Source: Pseudofrankia asymbiotica (lineage in GTDB: Bacteria; Actinomycetota; Actinomycetes; Frankiales; Frankiaceae). From it: a DNA stretch of 8,175 bases. Below, piece after piece: positions 1 to 7,342 of the stretch (the first letter of the stretch is position 1; every line of letters begins with the position of its first letter). Under the pieces are notes generated by a model. It was not told the DNA's origin. It made no database searches and saw only the letters and a program-made list of their open reading frames with translations. Location: contig NZ_MOMC01000002.1 in NCBI RefSeq assembly GCF_001983105.1, positions 103,185 through 111,359 on the forward strand, in the 5' to 3' direction. A program made the translations under genes and the position numbers.

Positions 1-2725
1 TGAACGCGACGTAGGCGAGGCGGCGCTCCTCGTGCTCCGCCTGTTCCCGGCACTGGTCGGCGAACCGGTCGAACGCCGCCCGGTCGTCGTCGACGGCGAA
101 CTCCGGCAGGTCCTCGGCGTCACCGCGCAGCGGGGTCGGCAGTACGGAGGGCGAGGTGGTCCACCGATCTCCGACCGTGCTGTCGGGGAACGACCCGCGG
201 CTGATGTTGGGCACGGCGACGATGTCCCATTCCAGGCCCTTGGCGCCGTGCATGGTGAGCACCTGGACGGCCTTGCCCGCTCCGGCGACGTCGGCGTCGA
301 GCCCCCGCTCGTACTGCTCGCCGGCCCGCAGGAAGCCCAGGAACGAGGTGAGCGACGCTCGCCCGCTCGCGTCGTCGTAGCCGGCGGCCGAACGGTCGAA
401 GTCGGCGGCGACCCGCAGGAAGGCCGCGAGGTTCTCCCGCCCCCGGGTCCCGCGCGGGGCCGCGAGCTCCAGCTCGACGTCGAGACCCGTCGCCTCGACC
501 ACGCGGTGGACCAGCTCCACCAGGCCCGCGCCGGCGTGCGTGCGCAGCTCGGCGAGCTCCGCGCCGAGCGCGCGGACGCGCCGGGCGCCCTCGGCGGAGA
601 TCTCGTCGCCCGGGTCGGCCAGCGCGTCGGCCAGCGAGACGACGTCGCTCGGGTCGACGTCCGCGACCGCGTCGTCCAGCGCCCCCGCCGGCACCGCCGC
701 CGCGGGTGGGTTCCGCGTGCTGGGGGCGGTGCGCAGCAGCTCGGTCGCCCGGCGGCCGAGCGCGGCGAGGTCCCGGGGGCCGAGCCGCAGACGCGGCCCG
801 GTCAGCAGGCGGATCAGCGACGGGTTCGCCGTCGGGTCGTCGAGCACCTCCAGCGTCGCCCGGATGTCGGCGATCTCGGGCTTGGACAGCAGGCCGCCGA
901 GCCCGAGCACCTCGACGGGCAGCCCTTCGTCCGTCAGCGCCGCCACCAGCGCGGGCACATCGGACCAGGACCGGGCGAGTACCGCGCACTCCCGGGGCGG
1001 GCAGCCGGCCCGGACCCGTGCGGCGAGCTGGCCCGCGACCCAGCGGACCTCGTCCGCCCAGGTGGAGTGCAGCGCGACGACGGTCTCCCCGGCGAGCAGG
1101 GCCTGGGGCCGCGGCCGCAGGACGGTGACGGACCTGGTCGGCAGCCGCTCGGCGACGGCGTTGGCGAGGGTGAGCAGCCGCCCGCCGCTGCGCTGGTTCA
1201 CCGACAGCTGGTAGGTCGCCGCCGGCCTGCCGTCGGCCTGGGTGAAGTGCTCGGGGAACCGGTCGAGGTTGCTCGCCGAGGCGCCGCGCCAGCCGTAGAT
1301 GGCCTGCGCCGGGTCGCCGACGGCCGTGACCGGGTGCGCCGCGCCGAACAGGCCGACGAGCAGCCGGCGCTGGGCCACCGAGGTGTCCTGGTACTCGTCC
1401 AGAAGCACCACCGAGTGCTGGCGGCGCAGCAGCGCGCCGACCTCGGGAACCCGCTCGGCCAGCTGGGCGGCGAGCGTGATCTGGTCGCCGTAGTCGAGCA
1501 GCTCACGGTCGCGGCGGGTGGCGCGGTAGGCCTTGACCAGCTCCGCCAGCTCAAGCCGGCGACGGGCGGTGAAGGCCAGCCTGCGCAGCTCCCGCACCAG
1601 GGTGGCCGTGTTCTGCCGGGCGCGGGCGCGTTCCGTCGCCGCGACCACGTCCGCGAGCCAGCGCCGGTCGAAGGTGATCAGCTGGTCCGGGTCGACGAGG
1701 TGCTCGCCGCACTGGCCGTCGAGCGCGACGACCGCCTCGACGAGCGCCGACATGGAGCCGGTGAAGGCCTCGACGCGGCCCGGGTAGTTGCGAGCGACGT
1801 GCGCGGCGAGCTGGTAGCGGGCGGCGGCGGGCAGCAGGACGCAGTCGGGCTCCAGGCCCAGCCTCAGCGCGTGGTCGGCGACGAGCCGGCTGGCGAACGA
1901 GTTGTAGGTCGCGATCGTGGGCTCGCCGACGCCGTCGTCCGCCCACGTCCCCGCCGCCTCGGGAGCCGGGGCGGCGAGGCCGCCGTCGCCGAGTATCTGG
2001 CCGCCCACGCCCGCCGGCTCGGAGCTGCCCGGCTCGGGACCGCCCAGCTCGACGCCGCCCGCGCCGCCCGCGACGGCCAGGCGCGCGCGGCGCAGCTGGG
2101 CCAGGGCCCGGCGCACCCGTTCGGCCAGCTCACCGGCGGCCTTGCGGGTGAAGGTGAGGCCGAGGATCTGCTCCGCGGGCACCCCGGCCGCGGCGACCAG
2201 CCACACCACCCGCGCGGCCATCACCGACGTCTTGCCCGAGCCCGCTCCGGCGACGATCACGCCGGGGGCCGCGGGCGCGCAGATCGCGTCGAGCTGCTCC
2301 TCGGTGAACGGAACGCCGAGCAGGCCGCGCAGTCCCTCCCTGGTCAGCCGGCGCGGTTCGAAGACGGCGGCCGCGCCGCTGGCCGGGCCGATCGTCGACC
2401 TCCCAGACTGCTGGCCTCGCCAGTCCGGCGGGGTCCCCGCGGCCGATTCGGGAGGAACCGGGCGCCCGGCTTCCTCGAACCACTCCTCGGCGACCGCGCC
2501 GGCATCCACGCCGTCGCCGCCAAGACCGGGCAGGGCGGGCTGCGGCGAGGTCGACCGAGCTGGTCTCGTCCCAAGCGGGACGGACGCCAACGGGACGGCG
2601 TCGGCGGGCAGAGTGGGCAGCGCCTCATCCGCGCGGTGCGCGGCGGGGCTGTCGGCAGGGCGCCGGGCGGAATCGGGAGCCGGCTCGTCGAGTGCCTCAT
2701 CCGGAAGCGGCGGCGACGCGTCCAT
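1..2725 (-). CDS. adnB: AdnB-like UvrD-family helicase-nuclease subunit, N-terminal part (runs off window)
   Basis: This is the motor part of a superfamily 1A DNA helicase of the AdnB type, partner of AdnA in the actinobacterial complex that unwinds and resects DNA double-strand breaks. The frame is open from the ATG to the window edge (908 codons). A Pro/Ala/Asp-rich, probably disordered extension covers about residues 1-120. Then come the Q motif (PFTEEQ, near 139-144), Walker A (GAGSGKT, 160-166), motif Ia (LTFTRK, 190-195), Walker B (DEYQD, 443-447), motif III (GDPAQAIYGWRGA, 470-482), motif V (MHGAKGLEWD, 825-834) and the start of motif VI (EERRLAYVAF) at the edge. The RecB-type nuclease domain expected in this family would lie outside the window. 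A Gly/Pro-rich insertion at about 212-268 separates motif Ia from the next conserved stretch (TIATYNSFA). The ATG overlaps the adnA stop by one base and has an SD-like AGGTGG 7 nt upstream, so the start is well supported. The family call is firm. The choice of AdnB over AdnA rests on gene order and resemblance to Rv3201c. Confidence 0.87.
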   Translation of the reverse strand, partial: MDASPPLPDEALDEPAPDSARRPADSPAAHRADEALPTLPADAVPLASVPLGTRPARSTSPQPALPGLGGDGVDAGAVAEEWFEEAGRPVPPESAAGTPPDWRGQQSGRSTIGPASGAAAVFEPRRLTREGLRGLLGVPFTEEQLDAICAPAAPGVIVAGAGSGKTSVMAARVVWLVAAAGVPAEQILGLTFTRKAAGELAERVRRALAQLRRARLAVAGGAGGVELGGPEPGSSEPAGVGGQILGDGGLAAPAPEAAGTWADDGVGEPTIATYNSFASRLVADHALRLGLEPDCVLLPAAARYQLAAHVARNYPGRVEAFTGSMSALVEAVVALDGQCGEHLVDPDQLITFDRRWLADVVAATERARARQNTATLVRELRRLAFTARRRLELAELVKAYRATRRDRELLDYGDQITLAAQLAERVPEVGALLRRQHSVVLLDEYQDTSVAQRRLLVGLFGAAHPVTAVGDPAQAIYGWRGASASNLDRFPEHFTQADGRPAATYQLSVNQRSGGRLLTLANAVAERLPTRSVTVLRPRPQALLAGETVVALHSTWADEVRWVAGQLAARVRAGCPPRECAVLARSWSDVPALVAALTDEGLPVEVLGLGGLLSKPEIADIRATLEVLDDPTANPSLIRLLTGPRLRLGPRDLAALGRRATELLRTAPSTRNPPAAAVPAGALDDAVADVDPSDVVSLADALADPGDEISAEGARRVRALGAELAELRTHAGAGLVELVHRVVEATGLDVELELAAPRGTRGRENLAAFLRVAADFDRSAAGYDDASGRASLTSFLGFLRAGEQYERGLDADVAGAGKAVQVLTMHGAKGLEWDIVAVPNISRGSFPDSTVGDRWTTSPSVLPTPLRGDAEDLPEFAVDDDRAAFDRFADQCREQAEHEERRLAYVAF

Positions 2726-5700
2726 CAGTCGACCACCTGCCTGCCCTCGGCGGGCCACGCGGGGCATGAGCGCCGGAACGAGCAGTAGTCGCAGCCGGGC
2801 CCCTTCGTCGGGACGAACGTCTCGGTGGTGATCGTGCGCACGGCCTGGCCGAGCAGCTCGTCGACCCAGGCTCGCCCGGCGGGCAGCGCCTCCTGCCGCT
2901 GGACCTGGGGCGAGCCGGTGGGCTCGCCCGGCTCGCGGGGGCCCGCCCGGTCCCCGTCCGCGTCGCGGCGCAGGAGAACGAGCTCGGCGCCGCCGGGGAC
3001 GGCGTGCCGGTCGCCGGCCTCCGCGGGCCGCGTGGGCTCGGGCCGGCCCGGCGCGTTCGCCGGGTCTGGCGCCTCCCCCCGATTCGGTGGCTCCGGCTGT
3101 TCCGGCGCTTCCGGCCGGTCCGATGCCTCCGCCGGGGCCGCGAGGCGCGGCTCGGCTGGGGCGTTCGGCGCGACTCGCTCGTCGACGGCGCCCTCGCGGA
3201 CGGCGAGCTGGTAGGTGCCCAGCTGGACGTGCTCGGCCAGGTCGCGGGCACCGACGGCCGCCCGGCCTGTCTTGAAGTCGATGACGTGCACCCGGCCGGC
3301 GTCGTCAAGCTCGAGCCGGTCGATCGAGCCGCGCAGCCGGACCGGGCGGCCGTCGACGCTCAGGTCGATGCTGAACCGCTCCTCCGAGCCGACGACTACC
3401 CGGCCACGCTTGGCGGCGTGCCAGTCGAGGAAGCGGGCGAGCGCTTCCCGCGCGGCCGCGCGCTCCTGGTCCGAGCGCCAGCGGGCCTCGAAGGCGACAT
3501 GCCGCCAGACCGTGTCGAGGCGGGCGTCCAGCGCTGCGAGATCGGCCGGGGTCCGGCCCGAGGTGACCTCGTCGACGAGCGCGTGCACGACCCGGCCGAA
3601 GCTCTGCGCCGTCGTCGCCGGGCTCCCGGCGTGGGCCTCGTGCTCCAGGAACCAGCGCAGTGAGCAGTCGCGCAGGCTCGTCAGGGACGACCCCGACAAC
3701 CGGATCGGCTCCTGCGCCGGCACGACCGGTACGTCGGACGACGTCACGTCGCGCACGCCCCACCAGCGGTCGGGGTGCGCGGGGGGAGCCAGCGGCCGGC
3801 CGGCGTGGTCGGCGGCGGCGGCCAGCGCCGCGAGCCGGCGGCGGGCGGCGCGCCGCGCCGCCGGGCTCGCCGCCTGGTCGACCGAGACCCGGCGCAGCGT
3901 GGCGACCAGGCTCGCCAGGGTGAGCGGCCGCGGTGTCCAGGACGAGCCGTCGACCACCGGGACGCCCAGCTCGGCGAGGAACTCGCTGCGCCGGGAGCCG
4001 TTCTCGCCCGCCGCGCCGTCCTCGCCCGCGGTGTCGACGGCGGTGGTGACGAGCCGGCGCCGTGCCCGGGTGACTGCGACGTAGAACAGCCGGCGCTCCT
4101 CGGCCCAGCGGTCACGGGGAGTCTCCGGCGGGCGCAGGCCGCCTCGTTCGGGTGCGTCGAGCTGCTCGGTGCCGAGCAGGGAGTGCTGCGCGCGCAGGTC
4201 AGGCCAGGCTCCGTCCTGGACGCCGCGAACGACGACGATGTCCCATTCGAGGCCCTTGGCGCGGTGCGCGGTGAGCAGCCGGACCGCGTCCGGGCGGATC
4301 TCGGCGCCCGCGCGGTTGTCCGCGGCGAAGTCCTGGCTGGTCAGGTCCGCGATCAGACCGCGCGCGCGGCCGCCCGGGCCGCGGCGCTCGCCGAGCCGGC
4401 CGACCGCGTCGAACAGGGCGACGACGGCGTCGAGGTCGGTCTCGGCCGCGCGCCGACGCGCCCCGTAGCCGCTGGCCGAGGCCCGCCGCAGCCGCGCCGG
4501 CCAGTCGGTGCCCTCCCACAGCGCCCAGAGCGCGTCCTGCGGGGTGCCGCCGGCCCGCAGCCGGTGGCGCACCTCGCGAAGCAGGGCGCCGACCTCGGCC
4601 ACCGGCCGGGCCAGGGCGGTATCGATGTCGTCCGGAATCGACGCGGGGTCGGCCAGGGCGGCCCGAAGCATCTCCGCGGACGAGGCCGGCCCGCGCGCGA
4701 CGCGCGCGGCGTCGACGTCGGCCTCCGGCTCGGCCGGACCGTCACCGCCCGAAAGAGAGTCGGTATCCGACGGGGAGTCGACGTTCGCCGGGGAGTCGAC
4801 CTTCGCCGGGAGAGCGGCGTCCGTCGACGAGTCGGCGATGACGCGACTGTGCGCGGCCGCCTCGGCCTTGGCCGCCTCCGCCGCGCGGGCGTGCTCGCGC
4901 AGCGCGCGGCCAAGGGCCCGCAGGCCGGCGGGGTTCGCTCCGCCTAGTGGGGACAGCAGGAGCGCGCGGGCGTCCGCCGCGGTCAGCGACGCCGGGGCGT
5001 CGGCGCAGCGCAGCGCGGTGAGCAGCAGCGCCGCCGCCGGCCGGGCCGCCAGTGGCGGCTCGTCACCGGCCATGTCGACCGGCACGCCGGCCGCTGTGAG
5101 CGCCCGCGCCACCGGCGGCAACGCGTCGGCGGAGCGGGTCAGCACCGCCATCTCCCGCCAGGCCACCCCGCCCGCGAGGTGCTCGCGGCGCAGCAGGTCG
5201 ACGATCGCCTCGGTCTCCGCGGCCTCCGTCGGGAACGACAGCGCCTCGACCTGACCGGCGCGGTCCTGCTCCGCGGGAACGAGCGCGCGGTGAGCCCGCA
5301 GCGCGGCCACCGGCAGGCCCGACACCGGCAGGCGGGTGGCGACCTGCCGGCTCGCGGCCAGCACCGGCGGTGCCATCCGCCGGCACATTCCGAGCGCCCG
5401 CACGTCGGCCGGGGAGCCGTCGGCGCGGCGGAACCGGCCGGGGAAGTCCAGCAGGCCACGGACCCGCGCGCCCCGGAACGCGTAGATCGACTGGTCCGGG
5501 TCACCGAAGGCGACCAGGTCGGCCCCGCCCGCCGTCAGCGCGGTCAGCAGCCGCTCCTGCGCGGGATCGGTGTCCTGGTACTCGTCGACGAAGACCGCCC
5601 GATAACGGGCGCGCAGCGCCTGGCCGGCCTCCGGGTCCTCGACGAGCGTCACCGCCCGGTGGCCGAGCTCCGGGTAGTCGACCGCGCCGGCGTACCCCAG

Positions 5701-6483
5701 ATTGTCCAGGTAGTCCGTGTAGAACTCGGCGAGTGCGGTCCAGTCGGGCCGCCCGGCGCGGGCCGCGAGCCCCCCGAGGCCAGCCGGGTCGAACCCGACC
5801 TCACGGACCCGGGCGAACAGCGCCTCGACCTCCTCGGCGAAGCCCCGGGTGCGCAGGCACACCTCGAGCGACGCCGGCCAGCGCGGCCGGCCGAGCTCAC
5901 GCGAGCCCTCGATCAGGTCGCGCAGCCGGGTGAACCGCTCCGGACCGGTCAGCAGCCGCGGCGGCGGGTCGCCAGGACGAGGGAACTCCCGCAGTACGGA
6001 ATAGCACCAGGAATGGAAGGTCCAGGCCACCGTCCCGCCGACGGCGGCGCCCACGCGGGCGGTGATCCGTTCGGAGAGCTCCCGTGCCGCCCGCCGGCTG
6101 AACGTGAGCACCAGGACCGAGCCGAGATCCAGCCCGGCCTCCACGCGACGGGCGACCGCCTCGACCAGCGTCGTCGTCTTGCCCGTGCCCGGCCCGGCGA
6201 GGACCAGCAGCGCCCCACCGGGGTGCTCCAGCACCGCCCGCTGGGCCTCGTCCAGCCGGGCGGGGTCGGCCCACGCCGCCGGCGCCGACCGGTCGAGCCG
6301 GTAGCGGCGCACGTCAGCGCCCGGCCGCGTCAGCGCGACCGGCGGCGTCGCGGTGGACGGCGTCACGGCGGGTCGTGTGACGGCGGACGAGGTGGGCACG
6401 GATACAGCAGACCACGTGACTCCGACAGTTTCGCGATCGCCCCGAGCGCGCCCGCGGGCACGGCCCGGGCGCCGGAATCCCAC
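2725..6483 (-). CDS. adnA: AdnA-like ATP-dependent helicase-nuclease subunit (UvrD motor plus RecB/AddB-type nuclease with Fe-S cysteines)
   Basis: A complete 1252-residue helicase-nuclease, expected to pair with the product of the overlapping downstream gene to unwind and cut DNA from double-strand ends. Motor motifs: Walker A GPGTGKT (97-103), LTFSRRAA (Ia), Walker B DEYQD (300-304), GDPDQSIYAFRGA (III), HRAKGLEWD (V, 740-748) and AEERRLFYVAVTRAR (VI, from 794). Nuclease motifs: H967 in FGRVVHAL, D1055 in GSIDR, D1069 and K1071 in IDFKTG, and Q1087/Y1091 in QLGTYQ. C940 together with C1231, C1234 and C1240 (C-x2-C-x5-C) matches the four-cysteine 4Fe-4S staple of AddB/Cas4-type nucleases. 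Motor and nuclease therefore both look active. It is longer than mycobacterial homologues (about 1050 aa as I recall), partly through an acidic Asp/Ser/Pro-rich insertion (about 555-595) and a Pro/Glu/Ala-rich one (about 1104-1164). The start is uncertain: GTG at 6483 gives the longest frame but lacks a ribosome-binding site, and in-frame GTGs at 6399, 6366 and 6312 precede or abut the conserved region (YRLDR, residue 61). Confidence 0.9.
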   Translation of the reverse strand: MGFRRPGRARGRARGDRETVGVTWSAVSVPTSSAVTRPAVTPSTATPPVALTRPGADVRRYRLDRSAPAAWADPARLDEAQRAVLEHPGGALLVLAGPGTGKTTTLVEAVARRVEAGLDLGSVLVLTFSRRAARELSERITARVGAAVGGTVAWTFHSWCYSVLREFPRPGDPPPRLLTGPERFTRLRDLIEGSRELGRPRWPASLEVCLRTRGFAEEVEALFARVREVGFDPAGLGGLAARAGRPDWTALAEFYTDYLDNLGYAGAVDYPELGHRAVTLVEDPEAGQALRARYRAVFVDEYQDTDPAQERLLTALTAGGADLVAFGDPDQSIYAFRGARVRGLLDFPGRFRRADGSPADVRALGMCRRMAPPVLAASRQVATRLPVSGLPVAALRAHRALVPAEQDRAGQVEALSFPTEAAETEAIVDLLRREHLAGGVAWREMAVLTRSADALPPVARALTAAGVPVDMAGDEPPLAARPAAALLLTALRCADAPASLTAADARALLLSPLGGANPAGLRALGRALREHARAAEAAKAEAAAHSRVIADSSTDAALPAKVDSPANVDSPSDTDSLSGGDGPAEPEADVDAARVARGPASSAEMLRAALADPASIPDDIDTALARPVAEVGALLREVRHRLRAGGTPQDALWALWEGTDWPARLRRASASGYGARRRAAETDLDAVVALFDAVGRLGERRGPGGRARGLIADLTSQDFAADNRAGAEIRPDAVRLLTAHRAKGLEWDIVVVRGVQDGAWPDLRAQHSLLGTEQLDAPERGGLRPPETPRDRWAEERRLFYVAVTRARRRLVTTAVDTAGEDGAAGENGSRRSEFLAELGVPVVDGSSWTPRPLTLASLVATLRRVSVDQAASPAARRAARRRLAALAAAADHAGRPLAPPAHPDRWWGVRDVTSSDVPVVPAQEPIRLSGSSLTSLRDCSLRWFLEHEAHAGSPATTAQSFGRVVHALVDEVTSGRTPADLAALDARLDTVWRHVAFEARWRSDQERAAAREALARFLDWHAAKRGRVVVGSEERFSIDLSVDGRPVRLRGSIDRLELDDAGRVHVIDFKTGRAAVGARDLAEHVQLGTYQLAVREGAVDERVAPNAPAEPRLAAPAEASDRPEAPEQPEPPNRGEAPDPANAPGRPEPTRPAEAGDRHAVPGGAELVLLRRDADGDRAGPREPGEPTGSPQVQRQEALPAGRAWVDELLGQAVRTITTETFVPTKGPGCDYCSFRRSCPAWPAEGRQVVD
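2733..2738 (-). promoter_or_regulatory. Ribosome binding site of the adnB-like gene
   Basis: Read on the minus strand, AGGTGG ends 7 nt before the ATG at 2725 and lies inside the last codons of the adnA-like gene. It differs by one base from the AGGAGG consensus. Together with the TGATG stop/start overlap it fixes the downstream start and suggests that terminating ribosomes re-initiate directly on the second subunit. This is inferred from sequence only. Confidence 0.55.
4753..4806 (-). repeat. In-frame 18-nt tandem repeat in the adnA-like gene (hexapeptide repeat)
   Basis: Three 18-nt units encode AKVDSP, ANVDSP and SDTDSL (residues 560-577). The first two (4789-4806 and 4771-4788) are identical at 17 of 18 bases, and the third (4753-4770) is diverged. 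The period is a multiple of three, so changes in copy number would keep the frame. The repeat sits in an acidic, probably disordered linker within the helicase part, between motifs III and V, and is likely a recent slippage product with no catalytic role. Confidence 0.75.
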
Positions 6484-6509
6484 CGGCGCGGCCTGTCGAC
6501 GCTCACTGT

Positions 6510-6514
6510 GGGAG
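6510..6514 (+). promoter_or_regulatory. Ribosome binding site of the SDR gene
   Basis: GGGAG lies 10 nt before the ATG at 6525. It is a reasonable Shine-Dalgarno sequence, slightly far from the start, and the only purine-rich candidate nearby. It supports the ATG at 6525, which also places the TGAGAGIG nucleotide-binding motif at the usual residue 12-19. Confidence 0.5.
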
Positions 6515-6524
6515 TCTGCACGGT

Positions 6525-7274
6525 ATGGGAGAGTGCGCGGGCAAGGTCGTGCTGGTCACCGGAGCGGGCGCGGGCATCGGAGCGGCGTGCGCCCGGTTGC
6601 TCGGTGCCGCGGGCGCGCGCGTCGTCGTCACCGACATCGACGAGACCGCGGCCAAGAAGACCGCCGACGAGATCCAGCACGCGGGCGCCACGGCGCTCGC
6701 CATCGGGCTGGACGTGACCGACCCGGACGCGGTGACGGAGGCCGTCGCGACGGCGGCACGCACGTTCGGCGGGCTCGACCTGGCCGTGAACAACGCCGGC
6801 ATCGCCCTGCCGCGCCAGCCCGTCGACAAGATCCCGGTCGACGACTGGCGGCGTGCCATCGAGATCAACCTCAACGGCGTCTTCTACTGCCTGCGCGCCG
6901 AGATCCCGGCCATGCTCGAGGCGGGCGGCGGCTCGATCGTGAACATGGCGTCGGTGCTCGGTGTCGTCGGCTTCGCGGACGCCGCTGCCTACTCCGCGGC
7001 GAAGCACGGCGTCATCGGCCTCACGAAGACGGCCGCGCTGGAGTACGCCACCCGCAACATCCGCGTCAACACGGTCGCCCCGAGCTTCGTCGACACCGCG
7101 ATGATGAACCAGGAGTCCGGCCGCAAGATGCGTGGCGCGGCGCTGCTCGCTCCCATGGCACGCTTCGCCACCGTCAATGAGGTGGCCGAGATCGTCCTCT
7201 TCCTGCTTTCCGACCGCTCCTCCATCGTCACCGGCAGCGTCTACCTGGCCGACGCCGGCTACGCCGCCAGGTAG
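6525..7274 (+). CDS. Short-chain dehydrogenase/reductase (classical SDR, substrate unknown)
   Basis: A 249-residue classical SDR, the usual length for the family, predicted to be a cytosolic NAD(P)(H)-dependent oxidoreductase acting on a carbonyl or alcohol. Visible motifs are the Rossmann glycine motif TGAGAGIG (12-19), D37 at the end of the second strand (VVVTDID), which favours NAD(H) over NADP(H), the DVTD adenine-ring contact (63-66), NNAG (89-92) and the catalytic tetrad N114, S143, Y156 and K160 (YSAAK). After the active site, where many SDRs carry a PG motif, the sequence reads VAPSFVDT, with serine for glycine. This is a mild departure seen near the cofactor carboxamide loop. The C-terminus (GSVYLADAGYAAR) resembles that of FabG- and sugar-alcohol-dehydrogenase-like SDRs. 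The substrate cannot be told from sequence. The gene is transcribed alone, divergent from adnA and convergent with the ATL gene, so its neighbours give no pathway. There is no signal peptide or membrane segment. Confidence 0.93.
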   Translation: MGECAGKVVLVTGAGAGIGAACARLLGAAGARVVVTDIDETAAKKTADEIQHAGATALAIGLDVTDPDAVTEAVATAARTFGGLDLAVNNAGIALPRQPVDKIPVDDWRRAIEINLNGVFYCLRAEIPAMLEAGGGSIVNMASVLGVVGFADAAAYSAAKHGVIGLTKTAALEYATRNIRVNTVAPSFVDTAMMNQESGRKMRGAALLAPMARFATVNEVAEIVLFLLSDRSSIVTGSVYLADAGYAAR

Positions 7275-7342
7275 CCGGCCCGACGCTGCCGGGCGTCCGG
7301 CCTTCCGAACGTCCGGCCTCCTGGGCATCGGACCGCTGGCCG

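Noticed and set aside
32..2788. A 918-codon open frame on the plus strand opposite the adnB-like gene, and other long plus-strand frames opposite adnA.
   Set aside because: Third-position G/C bias removes stop codons from antisense frames in such DNA. The translation is Arg/Gly/Ala-rich with no recognisable motif, whereas the minus strand carries a full ordered set of helicase motifs.
3087..3275. Pro/Arg-rich small plus-strand frames that might be taken for small genes within adnA.
   Set aside because: They mirror the low-complexity insertion in the AdnA nuclease domain, lack ribosome binding sites and show no independent coding signal.
6425..6445. TCGCGA/CGATCG palindromes upstream of adnA considered as an SOS (LexA) box.
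   Set aside because: The sequence does not match the actinobacterial LexA consensus (TCGAAC-N4-GTTCGA), and short GC-rich palindromes are frequent in this DNA.
6363..7328. A 321-codon minus-strand frame opposite the SDR gene.
   Set aside because: It is a shadow of the SDR, which has all its cofactor and catalytic motifs on the plus strand. The antisense translation shows no family features.
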